From NCBI GenBank assembly GCA_965199555.1, contig CBDASJ010000006.1, positions 372,001 through 436,000 of the forward strand: a stretch of DNA of 64,000 nucleotides, in the 5' to 3' direction. The stretch is from LMUY01 sp965199555 (GTDB lineage Bacteria; Pseudomonadota; Alphaproteobacteria; Acetobacterales; Acetobacteraceae). The position numbers were made by a program, and so were the translations under genes. This document shows, piece after piece, positions 8,475 to 18,749 of this stretch; positions within the stretch are counted from its first letter, which is position 1; each line of letters opens with the position of its first letter. The notes below the pieces were generated by a model, which searched no databases, was not told where the DNA came from, and was given only the letters and a program-made list of their open reading frames with translations.

Positions 8475-9257
8475 CTACGGCCGGGCGGTCAGAAACATCG
8501 TCGCCTGACCGAAGGAACGCGCGCCGAAGCTGATACGCACCGGCACCGGTGGCTCGCCCGGGTTGAGCGACGCGAACCAGGCGGAGCCGTGCTGGACGCG
8601 CTGTTGCTCCGCCCGGTCACCATCAAGCGGGAAGCCGGCAAGCTGCTGCCCGTCGAAGTCACAACGCAAGGCGGCGCCCTTGAACGTCGACCGATCGGTT
8701 TCGGGCAGGGTTTCCTCGCCCACCGTCCGCGCCACGAACTCCGACAGCCGGCGGCCATCGAAGGTGCGCAGGGCACCGTCGCACCGGCCGGTGGTCGCGA
8801 CCTGGTGCAGCAGCGATGCGAGGGCGCTCAGCCCGTCAACCGTATGCAGTTGCTGCTCTTCCGGCACCGGCTCGCGCTCGGTCTTTTCTGGCGGTGCCAT
8901 TTGCGTCACCATCGGGCGACCGCCCTGCCAATCCAGTTGCACGACGTAGGGACGGCCGCGGAAATGCCCGGTGCTGAACAAGGAGCGTGGCACGGCCTGC
9001 CCTGCCTGGAACCGGCCATCCACCGTGCTCGCCCCCTCGCCATGGACAATGGCGCCGACCATGCCGGTCAGCCGGTAGGACACGTGCAGCCGATAGGTCT
9101 GCGCCGAGATCGCAATGCTGGCGTCCAGGTCCAGCGCGTTCAGCCCGCCGATATAGGTGGCGTAGCTGAGTTGAACGGGCGCGGGTTCTGCGCGCAGCAG
9201 CCCGGTCGGCAGCAGGCTCGCGACCAGCACCGCCAGGCGGAAGATGGGAATAGCCAT
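8475..9257 (-). CDS. DUF3108-type exported protein
   Basis: About 260 residues from the ATG at 9257. The N-terminus AIPIFRLAVLVASLLPTG is a typical Sec signal peptide ending near LLRAEP, so the mature protein is probably periplasmic. The body has alternating beta-strand character (VQLSYATYIGGLNALDLDA, YRLHVSYRLTG) as in DUF3108 proteins, which look like outer-membrane-associated beta-rich proteins of unknown function. A longer frame reaches 9323, but the shorter start gives a clean signal peptide. It diverges from the NRPS gene. Confidence 0.72.
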   Translation of the reverse strand: MAIPIFRLAVLVASLLPTGLLRAEPAPVQLSYATYIGGLNALDLDASIAISAQTYRLHVSYRLTGMVGAIVHGEGASTVDGRFQAGQAVPRSLFSTGHFRGRPYVVQLDWQGGRPMVTQMAPPEKTEREPVPEEQQLHTVDGLSALASLLHQVATTGRCDGALRTFDGRRLSEFVARTVGEETLPETDRSTFKGAALRCDFDGQQLAGFPLDGDRAEQQRVQHGSAWFASLNPGEPPVPVRISFGARSFGQATMFLTARP

Positions 9258-9329
9258 GCCGGCATGATGGCCCGCGCGGTGCCCCGCTGTAACTGCACAA
9301 TCCAGCGTGCCCTCGACGCGCAAGCCAGC

Positions 9330-9357
9330 CGGTGTTAATTCCGGCCGCTTAACACCG
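9330..9357. promoter_or_regulatory. Dyad operator candidate upstream of the NRPS-PKS gene
   Basis: A perfect inverted repeat with 9-base arms (CGGTGTTAA, ten-base spacer, TTAACACCG) lies in the divergent intergenic region, 94 bases before the NRPS start. It is followed by an AT-rich island (9380-9430), the only such stretch nearby, where the NRPS promoter is expected. The geometry fits a dimeric repressor or activator site. No regulator gene lies within the locus. Confidence 0.45.
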
Positions 9358-9450
9358 CCTCCTCCGGAACGAGCCGCCGGCGTTATAGAAAATTAGCGAC
9401 TTCGCCAGCATTATTCACGATCTAGAACATGCTGCAGGTGGATCGGGACA

Positions 9451-12400
9451 GTGTTTCGTCAATTCGAGGCTATGGTAGCAGCCGGCCCAGATCGCGTGGC
9501 GATCGTCGGGGATGGCAGGCTCAGCTATGCCGCGTTGGCGCGCCGGGCCGATGCCATCGCCCGCGCCGCCCGCGCGGCCGGCCTGCAACCGGGTGACCGC
9601 GCTGCCCTGCTGACCGGCCGCTCGGCCGATGCCGTGGCTGCCATGCTGGCAGTGCGGCAAGCCGGGGCGGCCTACGTGCCGGTCGATCCCGGCCTGCCCC
9701 CGGCCGCCCGGGGCGCGCTGCTGGCGGACGCGGCCCCCACGGTTGTCCTGGCAGACCACGCCGTCGCCGCGCCCTGCCCCGTGCTGCGGCTGGACCAGCC
9801 GATGCCGGACGCGCCCGCTTTTACCGCGCCGGAGCAGGATGCCGAGGCGGCGGCCTACGTCATGTACACCTCCGGATCGACCGGCACGCCGAAGGGGGTG
9901 GTGACGCCCTGCCGCGGCGTGCTGCGCCTGGTGCTCCAGCCGGACTTCGTCAGCCTGACCGCTGATGATGTCGTGTTGCAGGCCGCACCGCTCGGGTTCG
10001 ACGCGTCCACGCTGGAGATTTGGGGCGCGCTGCTGAATGGCGGCACGCTGGCCATCCTGCCGGACGCGGTGCCCTCGCTCGACGCGATCGGCGATGCCAT
10101 CGCCCGGCACGGCGTGACGGTGGCGTGGCTGACCAGCGGGTTGTTCCACGCCATGGTGGAGCAGCGGGTCGGCGCGCTGGCGCCGCTGCGGCAGTTGCTG
10201 GCGGGCGGCGACGTGCTGTCGCCGTCCCACGTGGCGGCGGCGCTGGCCGCCTTGCCGGGCACCACGATCACCAACGGCTACGGCCCCACCGAGAACACCA
10301 CCTTCACCTGCTGCTATCGCATCCCCCGCGACCACCCGGCCGACGCGCCCGTGCCGATCGGCCGCCCGATCCGCGGCACCGAGGTGGTGATCCTGGGCGA
10401 GGACGGCCGGCCAGTGCCGCCGGGCGAGGAAGGGGAGCTGTGCGCCGCCGGCGCCGGGTTGGCGCTGGGCTATCTGAACCGACCGGACCTCACCGCCCGC
10501 GCGTTCCGGCCCGGGCCGGACGGGCGGATGCTGTACCACACCGGCGACCGGGCCCGGCAGCGGGCCGACGGGATGGTGGAGTTCGGCGGCAGGACCGATC
10601 GGCAGGTGAAGATTCGCGGCAAGCGGGTCGCGCTGGACGAGATGGAAGCGGAGTTGCGCAGTGACCCAGCCGTGCGCGAAGCGGCGGTCCTGATGGAAGG
10701 CAGCCGTGCCGCCGCCTTTGTCACCGGCGCCGTGGACGGGCTGGCCCTGCGGCGCGCCCTGCTGGCCCGCCTGCCCGAGCACATGGTCCCCGCCACGATC
10801 ACCGTGCTGGACTCCATGCCGTTGACCCGCAACGGCAAGCTGGACCGCAAGGCGTTGCGCCCGATGCCATCCGATTCCGGGCAAGGGCTGGATGCGGGTT
10901 CAGCTCGGTGGGAGGAGCAGATCAGCGCGATCTGGCGCAAGATCCTTGGCAAGGATGACATGCCGCTCGACGCCAATCTGTTCGATGCGGGCGCCGCCTC
11001 GCTGGACGTCGTGCGGGCGCACGCCGCCATGGTGGATGCCGGGCTTCCCGTCGGGCTGACCGACCTGTTCGCCCATCCAAGCGTCGCCAGCCTGGCCGCC
11101 TTTCTCGCGGGAGGTGAGACGGTCGCCGCGAAACGGGCCGGGGCCTCGACCGAGGGCATCGCCATCATCGGCATGGCGGGGCGGCTGCCCGGCGCCGGCG
11201 ACTTGGCCGCTTTCTGGCGCAATTTGTGCGATGGCGTCGAATCGATCCGCCGCTTCACGCCGGACGAGTTGCAGGATGCCTATCCCGCCGCGGTCCGGGC
11301 CGACCCAGCCTTCGTGGCGGCACGACCGGTGCTGGACGGCATCGACCAGTTCGACCCCGCCTTCTTCGGCATGACGCGGCGGGATGCCGAGCTGACCGAC
11401 CCGCAGCACCGCGTGTTCCTCGAGATCGCGTGGGAAGCCCTTGAATCGGCGGGATACGACCCGGCCAAATACCCCGGCCGCATCGGCGTGTTCGCCGGCA
11501 GCAGCCCCAACAGCTACCTGCTGCGCAACGTCCTGGCGGACCGGGACGCCGTACTGCGCTACACCAGCGACTACCAAACCGGCAGCTACCCGACCCTGCT
11601 GGGGGCCGGCGCCGACTTCCTGGCCACCCGGGTCGCCTACAAGCTGGATCTGCGCGGCCCGGCGATCACCGTGTCGACCGCGTGCTCCACCTCACTGGTG
11701 GCGATCGCCCAGGGCTGCGCCGCCCTGCGCGCCGGCGAGGCGGAGATGGTGCTGGCGGGCGGAGCCTCCATCACGCTGCCGCAGCAGCGCGGCTACCTGC
11801 ACGAGCCGGGTGGCCTGGCATCCGCCGACGGGCATGTCCGTCCGTTCGATGCCGCGGCCAGCGGCACGGTGTTCGGCAGCGGCGCCGGCGTGGTGCTGTT
11901 GAAGCGGTTGTCGCAGGCGGTGGCGGATGGCGACTACATCCACGCCGTGATCGCCGGCATCGCGACCAACAATGACGGCGCGGGCAAGGTGGGCTTCACC
12001 GCACCGAGCGTTGGCGGCCAGGTCGCGTGCATCAGGGACGCGCAGGCGCAGGCCGCCTTTCCGCCCGCCAGCATCGGTTATGTGGAGGCGCACGGCACGG
12101 CCACGCCGCTGGGCGACCCGATCGAGTTTGCCGGGCTGCGCCAGGTGTTCGGCGCGGACGGGCACTGCGTGCTGGGCTCCGTCAAGGGCAATGTCGGGCA
12201 TCTGGACGCCGCCGCCGGGGTCACCGGGTTGTTGAAGGCGGCCATGGCGGTGGAACACGCCACGATCCCGGGCACGCTGCACTTCACCACGCCCAACCCG
12301 GCGATGTCGCTGGCTGGCACCCCGTTCAGCATCACGGCGCAAACCCAGCCCTGGCCCGGCCCCGCGCCGCGCCGCGCCGCCGTCAGCGCGTTCGGCGTGG

Positions 12401-15400
12401 GGGGCACCAACGCGCACGCGGTGCTGGACCAGGCGCCGGCCGCCTCCGCTCCGGCCGCAGCCCGGCCGCACCAGGTGCTGGTGCTGTCCGCCCGCAGCGC
12501 CGCCGCACTGGACGCGGCGCGCGCCCGCCTGGCCACCCACCTGGCGATGCATCCGGACCAGGGGCTGGCGGATGTCGCCTACACGCTGCAGACCGGGCGT
12601 CGGCGGTTCGCCCATAGGCTAACGGTGGCAGCGTCGGGCCATGCGGACGCGCTTGCCGCGCTGGAAGACGGTCGGGCAGCGAGCGGGCACGGCGGCGGCG
12701 GCACGGTCGCCTTCCTGTTCCCGGGCCAGGGCGCGCAATATCCGGACATGGGCCGCGCGCTGTTCGACGGCGAGCCGGCGTTCCGCGCGGCGGTTGACCA
12801 GTGCGCCGACATTCTGCAGCCACTGCTCGGCCTGGACCTGCGCACGATCCTGTATCCAAATGATAATGCTGCAAAAGACGCGCTACTCAACACCAGCCTG
12901 GCGCAACCCGCCTTGTTCACGATCGGCTACGCCACGGCACAGCTTTGGCTGTCCTGGGGCGTGCGGCCGGCCGCCATGCTGGGCCACAGCGTCGGCGAGT
13001 TCGTGGCCGCCTGCCTGGCCGGCGTGTTCTCGCTGGAAGACGCCCTGGCGCTGATTGCCGCGCGCGGCCGGTTGATGGCCGGTATGCCCGGTGGTGCCAT
13101 GGTGGCCGTGCGCCTGCCGGAAGCGGAGCTGTTGCCGCTGCTCGGCCCGTCGGTGGACCTGGCGGCGATCAACGCCCCTGCCTTGACCGTGGCGGCCGGC
13201 CCGCACCACGCGGCGGAAGCCCTGGAAGCCGAGTTGACCCGGCGCGGCGTGATGCACCGCCGGCTGCACACCAGCCACGCCTTCCATTCCCGCATGATGG
13301 ACGCGGCCGCTGCCGGGCTGCGGGAAGCGGCGTCGCAGATGACGCTGTCCGCACCGACCTTGCCCTTCGTGTCCGGCGTGACCGGCGCGTTCATCACCGC
13401 CGAACAGGCGACCTCGCCCGACTACTGGGCACGGCATTGCCGGGCGCCGGTGCGCTTCGCCGCCGGATTGGAAGCCCTGCTGGCGCGCGGGCCGGCCGCG
13501 CTGCTGGAATGCGGACCGGGGCGGACGCTGACCACCCTGGCGCTCCAGGGTGCGGCACGGGGCGGCGCGGTGGCCGCCGTGCCCTGCTTGCCCGACGCCG
13601 GCCGCGAGCGCGACGAGCACGCCACGATCGCCGACGCCATCGCCCGGCTCACCGCGGCGGGGGTGGAGCCTGACTGGTTCGCCCTGCACGGCCCGGATCG
13701 CCGCCGCGTCCCATTGCCGACCACGCCGTGGGACCATGTCCGCTGCTGGATCGACGAACCGGAAGCCACCAAACCCCGCGTAATGGAGCCCGCCCCGACC
13801 ATGGACCAGCCACTCCCCGCCGCCGCGAACGAGGACGCGTTGCCCGACGTGATCGCCTTGTTCGAGGAGTTGTCGGGCGACCGGCTCACCGGCGCCAACC
13901 CGGCGGCGAGCTTCCTCCAGTTGGGCTTCGACTCGCTGTTCCTGGGACAGGTCGCGCAGCAGATCCGCAGCCGCTTCTCCGTGAACGTGACGTTCCGTCA
14001 GTTGATGGGCGAGTTGGGCAGCTTCGGCACCCTGGCAAAGCATGTCGGCGCCGGGCGGCCCGCCCGTGCCCCAGCTCCAGCTCCGGCCGCGGCCGTGCCG
14101 GCGACACCCGTCGCCTTGCCAATCGGACCCGTCCCGGATGGCGCCGCCGCGCTGATGCAGCAGCAGGTCGCGGCCATGTCCGCCCTGTTCGCCCAGCAAC
14201 TGAACGCCCTGGGCGCAGCGCCGGCCGCCGTTCCGGCCGTGCCGGCACCCGCCGCGGCCCCGGCACCGGAGAACACGGCGCGGTTCGACGCCTTCAAGGT
14301 GGTCGCGGCGAACACGGGCGGGCTGACCCCGGCGCAGCGCGCCCACGTCGCCGAACTGGTCGCCGCCACCGTCGCGCGCACTCCGACCTCCAAGCGCATG
14401 ACCGGGGAAGCGCGGTCGCATCTGGCCGACCCGCGGGCCGCCGCCGGGTTCCGGCCGGAATGGAAGGAGATGACGTACCCGATCGTGGCGGTGCGCTCCT
14501 CCGGGCCGTTCATCTGGGACGCGGACGGCAACGAATACGTCGACCTGGTCAACGGCTTCGGCCAAACCGCCTATGGCCACGCCCCCGCCTTCGTCACCGA
14601 CGCGATCCGCCGGCAATTGGAGCGCGGGTTCGAGATCGGACCGCAGGCGGAGCTGGCCGGCCGCGTGGCGGAGCGCTTCTGCACGATGACCGGCAATCAG
14701 CGCATGACGTTCTGCAACACCGGGTCCGAAGCGGTGATGGCGGCGATGCGCCTCGCCCGCACCGTCACCGGCCGCGACCGCATCGTCACCTTTGCCGGCA
14801 GCTATCACGGGCAGTTCGACGAGGTGCTGGTGAAGGCGGCGCCGAAAGGCACGCGGCCGGTGGCGCCGGGCATCCCGATGACCTCCGTCAGCAACAACAT
14901 CGTGCTGGAATACGGTGCCGACGCCTCGCTCGCCTGGATCCGCGACCACGCCGACGAGCTGGCGGGCGTGATGTTCGAGCCGGTGCAGAGCCGCCACCCC
15001 AGCCTGCAACCGCGCGCCTTCGCCCGGGACCTGCGGGCCATCACCGAATCGGCCGGCATCTGCTTGATTTTCGACGAAGTCGTCACCGGATTCCGCGCCC
15101 ATCCCGGCGGCATGCAGGCGCTATACGGCGTCCGCGCCGACCTCGTGACCTACGGCAAGGTGGTCGGCGGCGGCCTGCCCATCGGCATCCTGGCCGGTCG
15201 CGCCGCCTTCATGGATGCGCTGGACGGGGGCGATTGGCGCTATGGCGACGACAGCACGCCGGACGCGGCCGTCACCTTCTTCGCCGGCACCTTCGTGCGC
15301 CATCCGCTGGCACTCGCCGCAATGGATGCGGTGATGACCCACGTTGAAACCCAGAGCCCGGCCTTGCAGGACGGCATCGGCGCGCGCACCGCCGCCCTGG

Positions 15401-18400
15401 CCGCCCGGCTGAACGACGCGCTGGCGGCGCGGCACCTGCCCCGCTGCATCGAGCATTTCGCCAGTTGGTTCTATTTCAAGCTGCCGGACCCGTTGGCGAC
15501 GTTGCTGTATCCCAACATGCGGCTGCGCGGCGTGCACATCCAGGAAGGTTTCCCCTGCTTCCTGACCACGACCCATGGCCCGGCGGAAATCGACCGCATC
15601 TACAACGCCTTCGTCGACAGCGTGGACGCATTGCAGCAAGCCGGCATCCTGCTGCCGGCCGGTGCCCCCTTGCAAGCCGCCCCGTTCGAGGCGGCGCTGA
15701 CCGAGGCGCAGATGGAAGTGTGGCTCGCCTGCCAGTTGGGCGACGCCGCGTCCTGCGCCTTCAACGAGGGCATCAGCCTGCACATGCGCGGCGTGCTCGA
15801 CGTCGGGGCGCTGCGTGCCGCCGTGGCGCAGGTGTTCGCCCGGCACGACGCCCTGCGCGCCCGCTTCACGCCGACCGGGGACCGCATGGTCATCGGCCCG
15901 GCGAGCACGCCCGACCTCCCCGTCACCGAGGACGCGTTGGACGCGGTGCTGGCGGAGGAAGCGCGCACGCCGTTCGACCTGGTGGCCGGGCCGCCGGTAC
16001 GGCTGCGCCTGGTGCGGGTGGCAGCCGGGCATCACGTGCTGGTGCTGACCGCCCACCACATCGTTTGCGACGGTTGGTCGATCAACACCATCCTGTCCGA
16101 ACTGGCCGAACCCGGCGCCCTGCCGCCTGCCCTGTCCTTCGCCGCCTATGCCGACCGGCAAGGCGCCCGGCGTGGCGATGCGGACCTCGCCTGGTGGCGC
16201 GAGCAGTTCGCCATCGTGCCGGCGCCACTGGACCTGCCGTCCGACCGGCAGCGCCCGGCGCTGCGGTCCTTCCGCGGCGGCACAAGGCGGCTGACGATGG
16301 ACGCGGCGATGCTGGGCCGGGTCAAGGCTGCGGGGGCAGCGAGCGGCTGCACGCTGTTCGCGACCCTGCTGGCCGCCGTGGACGTGACGGTCGGCCGCCT
16401 GGCCAACCGAACCGAACTGGTGATCGCCGTCCCCGCCGCCGCGCAGTCGCAGTTGGACGGCGAGGTGCTGGTCGGCCATTGCGCCAATTTGCTGCCGCTG
16501 CGCGCGGCCTGGCAGCCGGACACGTCCTTCGCCGCCCTTCTCGGCACCGTGCGGCACGCCGTGCTGGACGCCTATGAGCACCAGGATTGCACGCTCGGCA
16601 CGATCGTCCGTGCCCTGGACCTGCCGCGCGACATCAGCCGCCTGCCGCTGACCGACGTGCAGTTCAACCTGGAGCGGCTGGCGGACGGCATGGCGATGCC
16701 GGGCTTGGAGCTGTCCTGCGCCGCCAACCCGAAGGCGTTCGTGAACTTCGACCTGTTCTTCAACGCCGTGGAGTCGAAGCACGGCCTGGCCGTGGATTGC
16801 GACTACAACGCCGATTTGTTCGACGCGGACACGGTGGACCGCTGGCTGGGCCACTTGCGCACCGTGTTGGACGCGGTGGCAACCAACCCGGCGCAGCCCA
16901 TCGGCACGATCCCCCTGCTGTCGGAGCAGGAGCGCCACGAGCTGCTCCATGGGCTGAACGATACCCCGGCCCCGTTGCCGGATGCCCCCGTGCACAGGCT
17001 GATCGCCCGGCAGGCGGCCCGCCAGCCGGACGCCGTCGCAGCCCGGTTCGGCGACGTGGCGCTGAGCTACGGCGCGCTGGACGCCCAGGCGAACCGCATG
17101 GCGCATTTGCTGCTACGCCATGCCGCGCCCGGTGACCGGGTGGGCGTGATGCTGGACCGCACGCCGGACATGCTGGCCGTGCTGCTCGGCGCGTGGAAGG
17201 CGGGGCTGGCCTACGTCCCGCTCGACCCGTCGCATCCGCCGGCACGGCTGGGCCACATCCTGGCCGATGCCGCGGTTGCCGTGCTGGTGACGGACGGCAG
17301 CGGCCCGGCGTTGGACGCCCCCATGCTGGACCTCCGCACCGTGGGCGAGGCGATTGCCGCGCCGCCGGACACGCCGCCCGCCGTCGCCGAAAACCCGCTG
17401 GCGTACGTCATCTACACCTCCGGCTCCACCGGGCTGCCGAAGGGCGTGGCCGTCGGGCACACCGCGCTGGGCAACCTGCTGACCTCCATGGCGCACGAGC
17501 CCGGCATTGCCGCGGACGATGTGTGGCTGGCGGTGACCACGATCAGCTTCGACATCGCCGGGCTGGAACTGTGGGGGCCGCTGGTGGCGGGCGCCCAAGT
17601 GGTGGTGGCGTCGCGGAACGACGCCGTGGACGGCCACCGTCTGCGGCTTCTGCTGGACACATCCGGCGCCACGGTCATGCAGGCTACCCCAGCCACCTGG
17701 CGCATCCTGTTGGAAGCGGGCTGGACGCCGGGGGCGCTGCGCATGTTATGCGGCGGAGAGGCGTTGCCCCGCACCCTGGCCGACCGCCTGCTGTCGGGTG
17801 GCGGCACACTGTGGAACATGTATGGCCCGACCGAGACGACGATCTGGTCGGCGGTGGAGCGCGTCGGCCCCGGCCCCATCACCGTGGGCCATCCGGTCGC
17901 CAACACGGTGCTGCACGTGCTGGACGACGCCGACCGGCTGGTGCCGGTGGGCGTGCCGGGGCACCTCCACATCGGCGGCGCCGGGCTGGCAGAGGGCTAC
18001 CGCAACAAGCCGGAGCTGACGGCGGAGCGCTTCATCGCCGATCCCCTAACGCACGGGACAAAGCTGTACCGCACCGGCGACTCCGCCCGCAAACTGGCGG
18101 ACGGGCGGGTTCAGTTGCTGGGACGAATCGACAACCAGATCAAGCTGCGCGGCTTCCGCATGGAGCCGGGCGAAGTGGAGCACGCGCTCACCGCCGGGTG
18201 CGGCCTGGCGGAGGCCGCGGTGGCGTTGCGCGACGGCCCGGGTGGCGAACCGCGGCTGCTTGCCTGGGTGGTGCTGCCGCCCGGCGGACAGTTGGACGAG
18301 CCTGCGGTGCGCCAGAAGCTGCGCGGCCAGTTGCCGGAGTACATGGTGCCCAGCGCGTTCGTTTCCGTGGCACGCCTGCCGCTGACGCCAAACGGCAAGG

Positions 18401-18747
18401 TCGACCGCAATGCCCTGCCCGACCCGGCGTCGTCCCCGGCGGCCATAACCGAGCCACCCCGCTCCGCCCTGGAACGGAGCCTGGCGGAGATCTGGTCCGC
18501 CGTGCTGCACCGCCCGGTCGGCCGGACCGACGACCTGCTGGCAATGGGGGCGGATTCCATCCAACTGTTCCAGATCACCGCCCGCGCCAACGCTGCCGGG
18601 GTGGCGTTGCTGGCCCGCCACCTGCTGCAACACCGCACCGTCGCGGCCGTTGCCGCGGCCCTAGGTGACGCACCGGCCGACGCAGCCACCGCAGTGCCGT
18701 CGCTGCAACAATTCCGCCGCGACCGCCGGCTGGTGGTGGGAGACTGA
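9451..18747 (+). CDS. Hybrid NRPS-PKS megasynthase, A-T-KS-AT-T-AMT-C-A-T
   Basis: A 3098-residue assembly-line protein. It begins directly in an adenylation domain (GTG start; FEAMVAAGPDRVAIV), so it initiates synthesis. Order: A1 (1-465; TSGSTGTPKG), T1 (Ser517), KS (about 569-985; Cys745, His881, His917), AT (about 1085-1400; Ser1180 in GHSVGEF, HAFH at 1276-1279, a malonyl-CoA signature), T2 (Ser1495 in GFDSL), an Ala/Pro linker, a class III aminotransferase as in iturin/mycosubtilin synthases (about 1610-2060; Lys1903 in TYGKVVGGG), C (HHIVCDG, 2202-2208), A2 (about 2520-2990) and T3 (Ser3036). By alignment to GrsA the pocket codes are DALWLGGTFK (valine-like) and DILQLGMIWK (glycine). 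Predicted intermediate: valine extended by malonate, aminated at the beta carbon, joined to glycine. The code reading is manual; the chemistry is inferred. Confidence 0.93.
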   Translation: MFRQFEAMVAAGPDRVAIVGDGRLSYAALARRADAIARAARAAGLQPGDRAALLTGRSADAVAAMLAVRQAGAAYVPVDPGLPPAARGALLADAAPTVVLADHAVAAPCPVLRLDQPMPDAPAFTAPEQDAEAAAYVMYTSGSTGTPKGVVTPCRGVLRLVLQPDFVSLTADDVVLQAAPLGFDASTLEIWGALLNGGTLAILPDAVPSLDAIGDAIARHGVTVAWLTSGLFHAMVEQRVGALAPLRQLLAGGDVLSPSHVAAALAALPGTTITNGYGPTENTTFTCCYRIPRDHPADAPVPIGRPIRGTEVVILGEDGRPVPPGEEGELCAAGAGLALGYLNRPDLTARAFRPGPDGRMLYHTGDRARQRADGMVEFGGRTDRQVKIRGKRVALDEMEAELRSDPAVREAAVLMEGSRAAAFVTGAVDGLALRRALLARLPEHMVPATITVLDSMPLTRNGKLDRKALRPMPSDSGQGLDAGSARWEEQISAIWRKILGKDDMPLDANLFDAGAASLDVVRAHAAMVDAGLPVGLTDLFAHPSVASLAAFLAGGETVAAKRAGASTEGIAIIGMAGRLPGAGDLAAFWRNLCDGVESIRRFTPDELQDAYPAAVRADPAFVAARPVLDGIDQFDPAFFGMTRRDAELTDPQHRVFLEIAWEALESAGYDPAKYPGRIGVFAGSSPNSYLLRNVLADRDAVLRYTSDYQTGSYPTLLGAGADFLATRVAYKLDLRGPAITVSTACSTSLVAIAQGCAALRAGEAEMVLAGGASITLPQQRGYLHEPGGLASADGHVRPFDAAASGTVFGSGAGVVLLKRLSQAVADGDYIHAVIAGIATNNDGAGKVGFTAPSVGGQVACIRDAQAQAAFPPASIGYVEAHGTATPLGDPIEFAGLRQVFGADGHCVLGSVKGNVGHLDAAAGVTGLLKAAMAVEHATIPGTLHFTTPNPAMSLAGTPFSITAQTQPWPGPAPRRAAVSAFGVGGTNAHAVLDQAPAASAPAAARPHQVLVLSARSAAALDAARARLATHLAMHPDQGLADVAYTLQTGRRRFAHRLTVAASGHADALAALEDGRAASGHGGGGTVAFLFPGQGAQYPDMGRALFDGEPAFRAAVDQCADILQPLLGLDLRTILYPNDNAAKDALLNTSLAQPALFTIGYATAQLWLSWGVRPAAMLGHSVGEFVAACLAGVFSLEDALALIAARGRLMAGMPGGAMVAVRLPEAELLPLLGPSVDLAAINAPALTVAAGPHHAAEALEAELTRRGVMHRRLHTSHAFHSRMMDAAAAGLREAASQMTLSAPTLPFVSGVTGAFITAEQATSPDYWARHCRAPVRFAAGLEALLARGPAALLECGPGRTLTTLALQGAARGGAVAAVPCLPDAGRERDEHATIADAIARLTAAGVEPDWFALHGPDRRRVPLPTTPWDHVRCWIDEPEATKPRVMEPAPTMDQPLPAAANEDALPDVIALFEELSGDRLTGANPAASFLQLGFDSLFLGQVAQQIRSRFSVNVTFRQLMGELGSFGTLAKHVGAGRPARAPAPAPAAAVPATPVALPIGPVPDGAAALMQQQVAAMSALFAQQLNALGAAPAAVPAVPAPAAAPAPENTARFDAFKVVAANTGGLTPAQRAHVAELVAATVARTPTSKRMTGEARSHLADPRAAAGFRPEWKEMTYPIVAVRSSGPFIWDADGNEYVDLVNGFGQTAYGHAPAFVTDAIRRQLERGFEIGPQAELAGRVAERFCTMTGNQRMTFCNTGSEAVMAAMRLARTVTGRDRIVTFAGSYHGQFDEVLVKAAPKGTRPVAPGIPMTSVSNNIVLEYGADASLAWIRDHADELAGVMFEPVQSRHPSLQPRAFARDLRAITESAGICLIFDEVVTGFRAHPGGMQALYGVRADLVTYGKVVGGGLPIGILAGRAAFMDALDGGDWRYGDDSTPDAAVTFFAGTFVRHPLALAAMDAVMTHVETQSPALQDGIGARTAALAARLNDALAARHLPRCIEHFASWFYFKLPDPLATLLYPNMRLRGVHIQEGFPCFLTTTHGPAEIDRIYNAFVDSVDALQQAGILLPAGAPLQAAPFEAALTEAQMEVWLACQLGDAASCAFNEGISLHMRGVLDVGALRAAVAQVFARHDALRARFTPTGDRMVIGPASTPDLPVTEDALDAVLAEEARTPFDLVAGPPVRLRLVRVAAGHHVLVLTAHHIVCDGWSINTILSELAEPGALPPALSFAAYADRQGARRGDADLAWWREQFAIVPAPLDLPSDRQRPALRSFRGGTRRLTMDAAMLGRVKAAGAASGCTLFATLLAAVDVTVGRLANRTELVIAVPAAAQSQLDGEVLVGHCANLLPLRAAWQPDTSFAALLGTVRHAVLDAYEHQDCTLGTIVRALDLPRDISRLPLTDVQFNLERLADGMAMPGLELSCAANPKAFVNFDLFFNAVESKHGLAVDCDYNADLFDADTVDRWLGHLRTVLDAVATNPAQPIGTIPLLSEQERHELLHGLNDTPAPLPDAPVHRLIARQAARQPDAVAARFGDVALSYGALDAQANRMAHLLLRHAAPGDRVGVMLDRTPDMLAVLLGAWKAGLAYVPLDPSHPPARLGHILADAAVAVLVTDGSGPALDAPMLDLRTVGEAIAAPPDTPPAVAENPLAYVIYTSGSTGLPKGVAVGHTALGNLLTSMAHEPGIAADDVWLAVTTISFDIAGLELWGPLVAGAQVVVASRNDAVDGHRLRLLLDTSGATVMQATPATWRILLEAGWTPGALRMLCGGEALPRTLADRLLSGGGTLWNMYGPTETTIWSAVERVGPGPITVGHPVANTVLHVLDDADRLVPVGVPGHLHIGGAGLAEGYRNKPELTAERFIADPLTHGTKLYRTGDSARKLADGRVQLLGRIDNQIKLRGFRMEPGEVEHALTAGCGLAEAAVALRDGPGGEPRLLAWVVLPPGGQLDEPAVRQKLRGQLPEYMVPSAFVSVARLPLTPNGKVDRNALPDPASSPAAITEPPRSALERSLAEIWSAVLHRPVGRTDDLLAMGADSIQLFQITARANAAGVALLARHLLQHRTVAAVAAALGDAPADAATAVPSLQQFRRDRRLVVGD

Positions 18748-18749
18748 CG

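Noticed and set aside
9429..9450. ATG at 9429 as start of the megasynthase
   Set aside because: It is not in frame with the adenylation domain; the GTG at 9451 is, and leads straight into the conserved A-domain N-terminus.
12883..15102. 739-residue open frame on the minus strand
   Set aside because: It lies opposite the NRPS-PKS gene, is rich in Arg, Gln, His and Gly, and shows no family motif; it is a shadow caused by GC bias.
15121..17106. 661-residue open frame on the minus strand
   Set aside because: Also opposite the megasynthase, with the same low-information composition and no recognisable domain.
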